Positions 26,243 to 34,430 of a stretch of 64,000 nt of DNA are shown here, piece by piece. The stretch spans positions 1 to 64,000 of the forward strand of contig DUMB01000085.1 of the NCBI GenBank assembly GCA_012840085.1, in the 5' to 3' direction. Positions within the stretch are counted from its first letter, which is position 1; the number at the start of each line of letters is the position of its first letter. A model generated the notes under the pieces. It made no database searches. It saw only the letters and a list, made by a program, of their open reading frames with translations, and was not told the origin of the DNA. Both the position numbers and the translations under genes were made by a program. The stretch is from Clostridiaceae bacterium (GTDB lineage: Bacteria; Bacillota; Clostridia; Acetivibrionales; DUMB01).

Positions 26243-26311
26243 CCCAAAATATATTTTCCTCAAAATATATTTACCCCAAAATATTTAAACAAAATATTTA
26301 CCCAAAAATCC
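26243..26311. repeat. Degenerate 14-18 bp tandem repeat
   Basis: About four units of CCAAAATATATTTACC-like sequence (26243, 26261, 26276, 26290) follow soon after the stop of the sensor-binding protein. The array precedes the predicted start region of the transporter transcript. Confidence 0.6.
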
Positions 26312-26341
26312 TTAAAAAATAACAAAACAATGTAAAGACGC

Positions 26342-26400
26342 TGTACCCTCTTATCAATATACTTAAGACTGTAAATACTTTATTTATTGAGGAGGGTACA
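26342..26400 (+). promoter_or_regulatory. Inverted repeat overlapping the ribosome site of the transporter binding-protein gene
   Basis: TGTACCCTC (26342-26350) is the exact complement of GAGGGTACA (26392-26400), which contains most of the Shine-Dalgarno sequence GGAGGG, 6 bp before ATG 26403. A transcript starting upstream could fold to hide the ribosome site; one starting inside the loop could not. Confidence 0.5.
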
Positions 26401-26402
26401 AA

Positions 26403-27419
26403 ATGTTTAAAAAATTCTTATGTATTCTTTTGGCTGTATGCATGATCGCCGTATTGTTTGGCGCATGCGGAAAGAAAGCTGAACCGGTTCAGAAAGAAGA
26501 TTCCGGTACAACTCAGGAAACTCAGAAGGAACAAAATGAAGCAAGCAGCGATGATGGAAAAATTGTTATAGGGTTATCCATTTCTGGTTTTGCAGCTCCT
26601 TATTTTAAGGCCATGGTTGCAGCAGCCGAAGAAGAAGCCAAAAAACAAAATGTTGAGCTGAAGGTCCTGGATGCAGAATGGGACACTCAGAAACAGGCAA
26701 GCCAGGTAGAAAGCCTTATAGCTCAAAAGGTTGACGTAATTGAAATCGTTCCGTGTGATTCTAAAGCAATAATCCCTTCAATGAAAAAAGTAAAAGAAGC
26801 AGGCATACCTCTTATAGTTGTAAATACTCAGCATGATCCTGAAGCAGAAGACCTTATAGTTACATTCGTAGGTGCAAGTATGGAAGAAGAAGCTGCTATT
26901 GCAGCCAAATCCGTTAAGGACATACTTGGTGAAAAGGGTGGAAATGTCGTAATAATTGAAGGAGCAGCCGGTTCCTTCCCGGCAATTCACAGAACCAGCG
27001 GTTTTAAGGATGCCATAAAGGACAATCCCAACATCAAAATTCTTACAGCTCAGAATGCCGGATGGGACAGGTCACAGGCAATGAGTGTTATGGAGGACTT
27101 CCTTACCAGATATCCCGATATTAATGTTGTATATGCTCATGACGACAACATGGCTATAGGAGCCATACAAGCAATTAAAGCAGCCGGAAGGCTCAATGAA
27201 ATGTCTGTTGTATCCATTAGCGGTACTATTGAAGGCTATGATGCTATCCGCAATGGCGAGCTGTACAGTACAGTTTCACAGCCACCGGATTGGGAGGGTA
27301 TGATGGCTGTACAAGCAGCTGTTAAGTTGTTGAATGGTGAAAAACTTGAGAAATGGATCAAGACTCCTATAGCTGAAGTTACAAAGGAAAATGTAGATCA
27401 GTTCAAGGGAGTATGGTAA
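26403..27419 (+). CDS. Sugar ABC transporter substrate-binding lipoprotein, paralog 1
   Basis: A 338-residue ribose/xylose-class binding lipoprotein with a lipobox ending LFGAC (Cys22), an acidic linker to about residue 50 and a two-lobed fold starting KIVIGLSISGFAAPYFK. The VYAHDDNMAIGAI segment is the ligand-proximal family motif. As the first gene of the transporter cluster it is the main receptor for the double ATPase and paired permeases downstream. It is clearly paralogous to the lipoprotein at 33404 (shared STVSQPPDWEG and DSKA.IP segments). A strong hairpin follows. Confidence 0.93.
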   Translation: MFKKFLCILLAVCMIAVLFGACGKKAEPVQKEDSGTTQETQKEQNEASSDDGKIVIGLSISGFAAPYFKAMVAAAEEEAKKQNVELKVLDAEWDTQKQASQVESLIAQKVDVIEIVPCDSKAIIPSMKKVKEAGIPLIVVNTQHDPEAEDLIVTFVGASMEEEAAIAAKSVKDILGEKGGNVVIIEGAAGSFPAIHRTSGFKDAIKDNPNIKILTAQNAGWDRSQAMSVMEDFLTRYPDINVVYAHDDNMAIGAIQAIKAAGRLNEMSVVSISGTIEGYDAIRNGELYSTVSQPPDWEGMMAVQAAVKLLNGEKLEKWIKTPIAEVTKENVDQFKGVW

Positions 27420-27427
27420 TTCTGTAA

Positions 27428-27468
27428 AACCTTACTGTGCATGTGTTATACACATGCACAGTAAGGTT
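27428..27468. repeat. 19-bp perfect hairpin between binding-protein and ATPase genes
   Basis: AACCTTACTGTGCATGTGT (27428-27446) is exactly complementary to 27450-27468 around TAT. No T run follows, so it may protect the upstream mRNA end or dampen downstream expression. The outer AACCTTACTGTGC resembles the ends of the interspersed element. Confidence 0.85.
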
Positions 27469-27513
27469 AAAGAATTGTACAAAGTTTAAAAGAATTGTAC
27501 AAGGAGAGTTTGT

Positions 27514-29007
27514 ATGGGAAATGATATTATTCTTGAAATGAAAAATATATGCAAAAGCTTTCCTGGAGTTGTAGCTCTCAATAATGTAAGCCTGTCAATA
27601 AAAAGAGGGGAAGTTCATGCGCTTTGTGGTGAAAATGGTGCAGGCAAATCCACTCTTATGAAAATTCTTTACGGCATATATCGTGCGGATTCAGGTGAAA
27701 TATGGATTAACGGCGAAAAAAGAAATATTACATCTCCCGTAAAGGCGCAGGAAAACGGGTTGAGTATAATTTTCCAGGAGTTCAACCTTGTGGATACTCT
27801 TTCAGTAGCGGAAAATATATTTCTTGGAAGGCTGAAAACCACCAAGTCCGGTAAAATTGACTGGAAAAGCATAGAGAAAGATGCCGCAGAATTAATGCTT
27901 CATATCGGTTGTGACATTGACCCTAAGACACCTGTAGGCAGTTTGAGCGTCTCTCAAAAGCAGATGGTTGAAATTGCAAAGGCTTTGTCTTATAACGCGG
28001 AAATTATTGTCATGGATGAACCTTCGGCAACGCTTACAGACAGGGAAATGGAAAACCTGTACAGAATTATACAGGAATTGAAGGAAAAGAAAATAACGAT
28101 AATATACATATCACATAAGATGGATGAAATATTCAAAATTACCGATCGGGTGACCGTACTTCGTGACGGAGTTGTAATCTGTACCCTTGATACATGCAAA
28201 ACCTGCAGAGAAGAAATTGTAAGCAACATGGTAGGAAGATGCCTGGGGCAGGAATATCCGAAAAGGGAAAACTACTCAGGTGAGAAGGTACTGGAAGTCA
28301 AAAATATTAACAGAAAAGGGGTACTGAATGATGTCAGCTTCTGCCTTCACAGAGGCGAGGTGTTAGGAATAGCAGGGCTTGTGGGTGCGGGCAGGACAGA
28401 ACTGGTGAGAGCAATTTTTGGAGCTGACAGAATAAGCAGCGGAAAAGTGTTTGTCAACGGAAAAGAGGTTAGAATTAAATCTCCAATTGATGCAATTCGC
28501 AATGGAATTGCGTTGTTGACAGAGGACAGAAAGCAGCAGGGTTTAATTCTCAATAATACGGTGAAAGAAAACATATCTATAACAAATCTTAAGGACATCG
28601 TCAAATTCGGTCTTTTAATGAACAGCAAGGAAAACAATATAGCAAAAGAATATGTTGACAGGCTGTCTGTTAAAACTTCTTCCATAAACCAAAAATGCAT
28701 CAATCTGAGCGGAGGCAACCAGCAAAAGGTAGTGCTTGCAAAATGGCTTTATTCAAATGCTGACATACTGATTCTTGATGAACCCACAAGAGGTATAGAT
28801 GTAGGTGCGAAGCAAGAAATCTACCACATAATAAATGAGCTTGTAAAGATGGGAAAAGCTGTTATTATGATATCCTCAGAGATACCTGAAGTTCTGGCAT
28901 TAAGCGACAGGATACTGGTCATGCATAAAGGCAGGATCACAAGAGAATTCAAAAACGAATCCAGGAATGTAACACCGGAACAGGTCATGAACTGTGCAAT
29001 TGGTTGA
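27514..29007 (+). CDS. Sugar ABC transporter ATPase with two ATP-binding domains (RbsA/XylG type)
   Basis: A 497-residue double ATPase. Domain 1 has Walker A GENGAGKST, signature LSVSQKQ and Walker B IIVMDEPSATLT. Domain 2 starts near residue 255, has a degenerate Walker A (GLVGAGRTE, usual for this family), signature LSGGNQQK and Walker B ILILDEPTRGIDVG. It energises the two permeases directly downstream. AAGGAGAG precedes the ATG. Such fused ATPases serve ribose, xylose, galactose and AI-2 type importers. Confidence 0.94.
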   Translation: MGNDIILEMKNICKSFPGVVALNNVSLSIKRGEVHALCGENGAGKSTLMKILYGIYRADSGEIWINGEKRNITSPVKAQENGLSIIFQEFNLVDTLSVAENIFLGRLKTTKSGKIDWKSIEKDAAELMLHIGCDIDPKTPVGSLSVSQKQMVEIAKALSYNAEIIVMDEPSATLTDREMENLYRIIQELKEKKITIIYISHKMDEIFKITDRVTVLRDGVVICTLDTCKTCREEIVSNMVGRCLGQEYPKRENYSGEKVLEVKNINRKGVLNDVSFCLHRGEVLGIAGLVGAGRTELVRAIFGADRISSGKVFVNGKEVRIKSPIDAIRNGIALLTEDRKQQGLILNNTVKENISITNLKDIVKFGLLMNSKENNIAKEYVDRLSVKTSSINQKCINLSGGNQQKVVLAKWLYSNADILILDEPTRGIDVGAKQEIYHIINELVKMGKAVIMISSEIPEVLALSDRILVMHKGRITREFKNESRNVTPEQVMNCAIG

Positions 29008-29033
29008 TGCGAAAGATATAGGGGGGAAAATAA

Positions 29034-30005
29034 GTGGAAGTTGGCACTCAAAAGTTAAACACGAGTAACCTGAAAATTAATGACTTTTTGAAAAAGTATA
29101 AAATGTTGCTGGTATTTGTAGGAATGATAATAATATCATCTATAATTTCAGATGTATTTATGACCAGCAGGAATATATCCAATATAATGCGGCAGGTGTC
29201 TGTCAACGGCATATTGGCATGCGGAATGACTTTTGTTATGCTCACCGGGGGCTTTGATCTGTCCGTTGGTTCGCTCATTTCGGTTTCAGCGGTAGTAGCA
29301 ATAGGAATGCAAGATTACTTTGGAGTTGCCGGGGCTATTATTATTGCCCTTGTAATAGGCGCTATAGCCGGAAGCTTGAATGGTATATTACTCTCTAAAA
29401 TAAATGCGAACTCCGGAGATGCATTTATGATTACCCTTGGTTCTCAGCTTGTGTTTGCAGGCGCTGCTCTGCTGTACACAAATGCACGTGTCCTGCCGGG
29501 AAGCAAATCTGAATTCTATAACAGCCTTGGACAGGGGACTTTGTTTGGCTTCATTCCTACGCCGGTTTTCATTTTTTTAATTATAACAATTATTTCTCAC
29601 TTCATACTCAGCTATACAAGCTTCGGAAGGAAGATTCATCTACTGGGAGGAAATTATGAGGCAGCCAGGCTTTCCGGGGTCAGGGTATACTTCTATAAGG
29701 CAATAGTCTACTCCATTGTAGGCTTTACGGCGGCTATAGCAGGAATAATACTCAGTTCCAGGACACTTGGAGGTTCTCCCCTTGCGGGCGTGGGTTATGA
29801 ACTGGATGCCATTGCAGCAGTTATTGTCGGGGGAACCAGCCTGGCAGGCGGTGAAGGAAGCGTAATGAGAACCCTTCTGGGGGTATTTATCATTGGTGTT
29901 TTGAGCAACATACTGAATCTTATAGGCCTGTCATCTTTTAATCAGATGATTGTAAAGGGAATTGTTATTGTTTTGGCAGTATGGCTTGACGTTAAAAAAC
30001 AGTAA
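29034..30005 (+). CDS. Sugar ABC transporter permease 1 (RbsC type)
   Basis: A 323-residue inner-membrane permease with about eight to ten hydrophobic helices and the family motif GMTFVMLTGGFDLSVGSLIS. It also has the conserved DAIAAVIVGGTSLAGGEGS loop near residue 265, which contacts the ATPase. It starts at GTG 29034 after AGGGGGGAAA. It most likely forms a heterodimer with the permease that starts 22 bp downstream. Confidence 0.92.
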   Translation: MEVGTQKLNTSNLKINDFLKKYKMLLVFVGMIIISSIISDVFMTSRNISNIMRQVSVNGILACGMTFVMLTGGFDLSVGSLISVSAVVAIGMQDYFGVAGAIIIALVIGAIAGSLNGILLSKINANSGDAFMITLGSQLVFAGAALLYTNARVLPGSKSEFYNSLGQGTLFGFIPTPVFIFLIITIISHFILSYTSFGRKIHLLGGNYEAARLSGVRVYFYKAIVYSIVGFTAAIAGIILSSRTLGGSPLAGVGYELDAIAAVIVGGTSLAGGEGSVMRTLLGVFIIGVLSNILNLIGLSSFNQMIVKGIVIVLAVWLDVKKQ

Positions 30006-30026
30006 TTTGGCGATGGGGGTGAATTT

Positions 30027-30977
30027 ATGAATAAACAAGCCGTTAAAATTGGAAACTTTTTGCTTAAGGAGAAGGTGTTCAGCAGCTCTGTTTTGCTGCT
30101 AATTGCCATATCCATTGCCTCACCGTATTTTTTAAGTGTGGACAATTTGAGAAATCTTGCTGTACAAATTGCTGTTTATGGAATTGTTGGTCTTGGTATG
30201 ACCTTTGCAATTATTGGAGGAGAGTTTGACCTGGCTGCAGGTTCCATGATATCTATTTCAGGAGTTCTTGCCGTCGGCCTTGAACCCAAGATTGGCCTCG
30301 GACCTGCGCTTGTTGTTGCCATGCTGTCAGGATTGGTCTTTGGCTGTATAAATGGCTTGCTGATATCAAAAGCCGGAATTAATTCATTCATTGTAACTTT
30401 TGGCAGCATGGTTACGGTAAAAGGGCTTGCATTGACTATTGCCAACGGCAGGCCTATAACAAGTCAGAGTGAAGCTTTAAACAACTTTGGTGATTTAAGG
30501 GTGATTGGCATTCCGGTTATGTTTTTAATATTTGTAATACTTCTTGTAGTGTGCCATTATATTTTGACATATACAAGGTTTGGACGCAACATCTACGCTG
30601 TTGGAGGTAATTTGGATGTTGCAAAGGCAACAGGATTAAACGTTGCTTTTTATAAAGCAATACTTTTTATATTAACAGGTTTATTTTCCGCGTTAGTTGG
30701 TATTTTACTGGCAGCCAGGCTTAATACAGGTTCTCCGATCCAGGGGGATGATATTACTTTAACTGTAATTGCCAGTGTTGTTATCGGCGGAACAAGTCTT
30801 TCCGGCGGCAAAGGAAATACCGCAAGGACACTGCTGGGTGTTTTTATTATGATGCTGCTTTCAAATTCTTTTGACCTTCTTGGGATACAGCCATATATAC
30901 AGAAGGTTATAAAAGGGCTTATTATCATATCTGTTGTTGCATTTGACAGTTACAATAAAAAACGAATTGAAAGGTAA
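30027..30977 (+). CDS. Sugar ABC transporter permease 2 (RbsC type)
   Basis: A 316-residue permease paralogous to the one upstream, with GMTFAIIGGEFDLAAGSMIS and VIASVVIGGTSLSGGKGN. The ribose system of Escherichia coli uses one permease as a homodimer; having two adjacent, diverged copies points to a heterodimer as in autoinducer-2 or some pentose importers. GGGGGTGA precedes the ATG. Confidence 0.92.
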   Translation: MNKQAVKIGNFLLKEKVFSSSVLLLIAISIASPYFLSVDNLRNLAVQIAVYGIVGLGMTFAIIGGEFDLAAGSMISISGVLAVGLEPKIGLGPALVVAMLSGLVFGCINGLLISKAGINSFIVTFGSMVTVKGLALTIANGRPITSQSEALNNFGDLRVIGIPVMFLIFVILLVVCHYILTYTRFGRNIYAVGGNLDVAKATGLNVAFYKAILFILTGLFSALVGILLAARLNTGSPIQGDDITLTVIASVVIGGTSLSGGKGNTARTLLGVFIMMLLSNSFDLLGIQPYIQKVIKGLIIISVVAFDSYNKKRIER

Positions 30978-30991
30978 AAAGGAGGATCAAA

Positions 30992-32236
30992 ATGAATACA
31001 AGGGAAAGATTTCTTGAAGTTATGAAAAATTTCAACACGTCGGTACCCACAATGAAATGGGAATTCGGCTACTGGGGAGAAACAATTAACAAGTGGTATA
31101 AAAGCGGATTGCCCAAAGAGAATCCAGCGCCCATTCCAAGAGAATATACCAGCCCATCCTCGTCAATATATACTATGTCGTGGACATGTGAGAATAAATA
31201 TGTTGCTGAAGGAGAATATCCAAACGGTTTTGTGCACATGGCGGGAGGCTTGTATTGGCCTACACAGGGATTTGCCCTGGACCAGGATGTCAGGGATTAC
31301 TTCGGAATGGATCAGACGCAGCAGCTGGTAGACCTTAACTTGTTTTTCTATCCCATGTTTGAACCTAAAGTTCTTGAAGAAGACGATGAAATGCTTAAGT
31401 ATCAAGATATAGACGGAGTTGTCAGACTGTTCCTGAAGAAAAGCGCAACCATGGCTTCAGGCTGGGAGTGGCCGATAAAGGACTGGAAGTCATGGGAGCA
31501 GCTTAAAGAAGAAAGAATCAATATGGATAAAATTAGAGAAAGGCTTCCTAAAAATTGGGCTCAGAAAGTCAAGGAATATAAGAACAGAGATTATCCGTTG
31601 GGTTTAGGGGGTTACCCGTTGGGCTTTTTCGGCACCCTGGCACATCTGATAGGTTATGACAAGCTATTCTTTATGTATTATGATGAACCAAAGCTGGTTC
31701 ACGATATTATAGACACATTTACCAACCTGTGGATTGCTGTTTTTGAAGAAGTACTGGCTGAGGTGGAAATAGACCATATGCAGATATGGGAAGATATCTC
31801 CTTCGGTTCGGGTTGCATGCTTTCAGACGCTATAATGAGAGAATTTATGCTGCCATACTATAAAAGGCTCACAGGTTTCCTTAAAAGCCATGGAGTTGAC
31901 CTCATATTTGTTGATACAGACGGTTATTGCATGAAAATTATACCGTTCTTTATAGAGGCAGGGGCTACAGGCATGTTTCCATTTGAAGTGCACTGCGGGA
32001 TGGATGTGGTCAAGGTTAGGAAGGAGTTCCCGGAACTTGCCATAATGGGCGGCATACCAAAATCTGAAATCCAAAAAGGCAAGAAGAGAATAGATCAGAT
32101 TCTTGAGCCGGTAAAGGAAGTACTTAAAACAGGAGGATACATACCTTTTGGAGACCACTTCATACCTCCGGAAGTTGAATGGGAAGATTTTAAATATTAC
32201 AGAACCAGGCTTAATGAGATTATTGACAGGGTATAG
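30992..32236 (+). CDS. Uroporphyrinogen decarboxylase-like (URO-D superfamily) protein
   Basis: A 414-residue TIM-barrel-like protein of the URO-D/cobalamin methyltransferase superfamily. It opens MNTRERFLEVM, as these proteins do, and ends with GGYIPFGDHFIPPEV, the region that carries the conserved late-barrel motif. It is not the heme enzyme: it is longer and lacks the usual N-terminal FMRQAGR motif. Members of this family occur in sugar and aromatic operons with unknown roles. It is 14 bp after the permease with GGAGG, so it is cotranscribed with the transporter. Confidence 0.75.
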   Translation: MNTRERFLEVMKNFNTSVPTMKWEFGYWGETINKWYKSGLPKENPAPIPREYTSPSSSIYTMSWTCENKYVAEGEYPNGFVHMAGGLYWPTQGFALDQDVRDYFGMDQTQQLVDLNLFFYPMFEPKVLEEDDEMLKYQDIDGVVRLFLKKSATMASGWEWPIKDWKSWEQLKEERINMDKIRERLPKNWAQKVKEYKNRDYPLGLGGYPLGFFGTLAHLIGYDKLFFMYYDEPKLVHDIIDTFTNLWIAVFEEVLAEVEIDHMQIWEDISFGSGCMLSDAIMREFMLPYYKRLTGFLKSHGVDLIFVDTDGYCMKIIPFFIEAGATGMFPFEVHCGMDVVKVRKEFPELAIMGGIPKSEIQKGKKRIDQILEPVKEVLKTGGYIPFGDHFIPPEVEWEDFKYYRTRLNEIIDRV

Positions 32237-32322
32237 CAGCCAAGTAAATGTTTTCTGTTTTATTTCTTTGTATTTTATTTTACAATAAAGTTATACATAT
32301 ATTTGCGAAGGGAAGATACAGT

Positions 32323-33330
32323 TTGCCGAAAGCAAAAAAGGTATTTGTATTCATACTATTCATTATAATGTCTACTGCAGTGCTGACGGGATGCAGCAAA
32401 CCAAAAATGATTGAAAAAATCGAGACAGAGGATGCAGTATCGGAAGAACGGATAATAAGGAATCAACAGGTAAAGCAGGAAAGACAAATTACAATAGGAG
32501 TATCTCTTTTATCCTTTGACAACATATTTATTGCTGATGTGAAAAATGCAATGGAAGCAAAAGCAAAAGAACTGGGTGTATCGCTTATTATAAGCGACGG
32601 TCAGAACAGTACGGAGAAACAGGTCAGCCATGTAGAGAACTTTATCGCACAGATGGTAGATGTTATAATACTCAATCCCAATTCAATGGTCGGATGCAAG
32701 CCAGCCGTAGAGTCGGCAAACAGAGCAGGCATACCTATAATTACTGTAAATACATTGGTTGAAAATCAGGATAAGTGTGTCGCTTTTGTCGGGTCTGATG
32801 CAGTTGAATCAGGAAGGATACAAATGGAATATGCAGCAAGGCTTCTCGGCGGAAAAGGTGATGTTATCATTCTAAAAGGGCCGCTGGGTCATGAAGCGGA
32901 AATTGGCAGGAGTAAGGGCATGAAGGAAATTCTGGATAAAAATCCTGGAATTAATGTTGTATATGAACAATCTGCAAACTGGTCACGGGGTGAAGGCAGA
33001 ATTATAGTGGAAAACTGCCTGAATTCAGGAAAACACATAGATGCAGTTATCTCGCAAAATGATGAGATGGCCCTGGGTGCTCTGGAAGCAATTAATAAGT
33101 TTAATCTCACGGGTAAAATCAAAGTGTTCGGTATAGATGCAATTCCTGAAGCATTAAAACAAATCAATGAGGGAAACATGCACGGCACAGTATTTCAGGA
33201 TGCAAAGGGCCAGGGAGCCATGGCTATACAAACAGCGGTCAAAGTAGCCAAAGGCGAAAGAGTGGAAAGCAACATTTATATACCTTATGTGTTGGTCACA
33301 AAGTATGATGTGTCAAAGTATTTAAATTAA
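32323..33330 (+). CDS. Sugar-binding lipoprotein, paralog 2
   Basis: A 335-residue ribose-class binding lipoprotein, lipobox ending LTGC (Cys24), fold from about residue 55 (ITIGVSLLSFDNIFIADV) and the family motif AVISQNDEMALGALEA. Start TTG 32323 is preferred: GAAGGGAAG precedes it and the signal peptide then has normal length, whereas the frame extends 25 codons upstream without a ribosome site. It is more distant from the other two binding lipoproteins and may bring a different ligand to the same permease. Confidence 0.85.
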   Translation: MPKAKKVFVFILFIIMSTAVLTGCSKPKMIEKIETEDAVSEERIIRNQQVKQERQITIGVSLLSFDNIFIADVKNAMEAKAKELGVSLIISDGQNSTEKQVSHVENFIAQMVDVIILNPNSMVGCKPAVESANRAGIPIITVNTLVENQDKCVAFVGSDAVESGRIQMEYAARLLGGKGDVIILKGPLGHEAEIGRSKGMKEILDKNPGINVVYEQSANWSRGEGRIIVENCLNSGKHIDAVISQNDEMALGALEAINKFNLTGKIKVFGIDAIPEALKQINEGNMHGTVFQDAKGQGAMAIQTAVKVAKGERVESNIYIPYVLVTKYDVSKYLN

Positions 33331-33375
33331 CTTGTTGTGCCGGCATTTCGACAGCAGGAGCCGGCACAATAGGTT
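33329..33375 (-). repeat. Interspersed element, deleted form D
   Basis: Inverted ends AACTTGTTGTGCCGGC (33329-33344) and GCCGGCACAATAGGTT (33360-33375) flank the complement of TCCTGCTGTCGAAATGCC, the 3' part of the full element. The core and middle are missing. It lies between the genes for binding lipoproteins 2 and 3. Confidence 0.8.
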
Positions 33376-33403
33376 AAATCAATTATATATGAAGTAAAGC
33401 CTG

Positions 33404-34399
33404 ATGGTTAAGAGAGCTGTTACTTTATCCCAAATAGTGTTTATGCTGGTAATGTTGTTTACATTGCCGCTTGCCGGGTGTAATAATTCGCAACCCGGTA
33501 TATCAGACATCAGTGCTCCGGATTTGGATAATAAGCATTCCAAAGTAATTGGCTTTTCAGTAGCGGGATTCACAGCACTATATTTTAAGGTTTTAATAGA
33601 ATATGCCAGGCTTGAAGCTATTAAACATGATGCAGAGCTGGTGGTTTTGGACGCAAAGTGGAGTAATGAAAGGCAGAAAGAGCATATAGAGGAGTTTATA
33701 AAGCTTCATGTGGATGCCATTTGTGTAATTCCTGTCGATTCCAAAGCTGTAATTCCTGCATTTAGACAGATCAAGGAAGCCGGAATACCTCTTATTGATG
33801 TAAATGTACAAAACGACCCTGAAGCAGATGAACTCATTGATGCTTTTGTCGGTGCCAGCATGGACGAAGAAGCTGCCCTGGCCGCTGAATCCATTATTAA
33901 ACTCCTGGGTGAGAACGGTGGGAATGTCGTCATGCTTGAAGGTGCGGAAGGAAACTTTGCCACCATCCACAGAGCACTTGGGTTCGAGAATTCTATCAGG
34001 GAATATCCAAACATAAGGATTATAGCAAGGGAATATACAGGATGGGAAAGGGCAAAGGCAAAAAGTGCCATGAGAGAGATTCTTTCCAGGCACAAAAGAA
34101 TAGATGCCCTGTATGCCCAGGATGACAATATTGCAATAGGCGCAATAGAAGCAATAAAGGAAGCCGGCAGGGCAGGTGAATTTCCTGTTGTATCAATAAG
34201 CGGAAATATCGATGGATATGAAGCGGTGAAAAGGGGAGAAATATACAGTACTGTATCCCAGCCGCCTGATTGGGAGGGGATCACTGCCGTTCAGGTAGCT
34301 GTTAAATTAATTAATGGCGAAAAAGTTGATAAATGGGTAAAAACGCCCGTGCAACAGGTTACAAGAGAGAATGTGGTTTATTTCAAAGGATTGTGGTAA
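33404..34399 (+). CDS. Sugar-binding lipoprotein, paralog 3
   Basis: A 331-residue ribose-class binding lipoprotein with a lipobox ending LAGC (Cys26). It tracks paralog 1 at 26403 along its whole length, sharing FKVL/FKAM, VLDAKW/VLDAEW, PVDSKAVIPA and STVSQPPDWEG segments. It therefore arose by duplication inside the locus. The ribosome site before ATG 33404 is weak, and an interspersed element lies just upstream, so its expression may be low. It may widen the ligand range or replace paralog 1 under other conditions. Confidence 0.85.
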   Translation: MVKRAVTLSQIVFMLVMLFTLPLAGCNNSQPGISDISAPDLDNKHSKVIGFSVAGFTALYFKVLIEYARLEAIKHDAELVVLDAKWSNERQKEHIEEFIKLHVDAICVIPVDSKAVIPAFRQIKEAGIPLIDVNVQNDPEADELIDAFVGASMDEEAALAAESIIKLLGENGGNVVMLEGAEGNFATIHRALGFENSIREYPNIRIIAREYTGWERAKAKSAMREILSRHKRIDALYAQDDNIAIGAIEAIKEAGRAGEFPVVSISGNIDGYEAVKRGEIYSTVSQPPDWEGITAVQVAVKLINGEKVDKWVKTPVQQVTRENVVYFKGLW

Positions 34400-34430
34400 G
34401 TAACCAGCGGGTTGCAGGTGTGGAGGTATA

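Noticed and set aside
27428-27468. Counting the 19-bp hairpin as a sixth copy of the interspersed element
   Set aside because: Only the outer AACCTTACTGTGC resembles the element ends; the GCCGG block and all inner motifs are missing. I list it as a separate hairpin.
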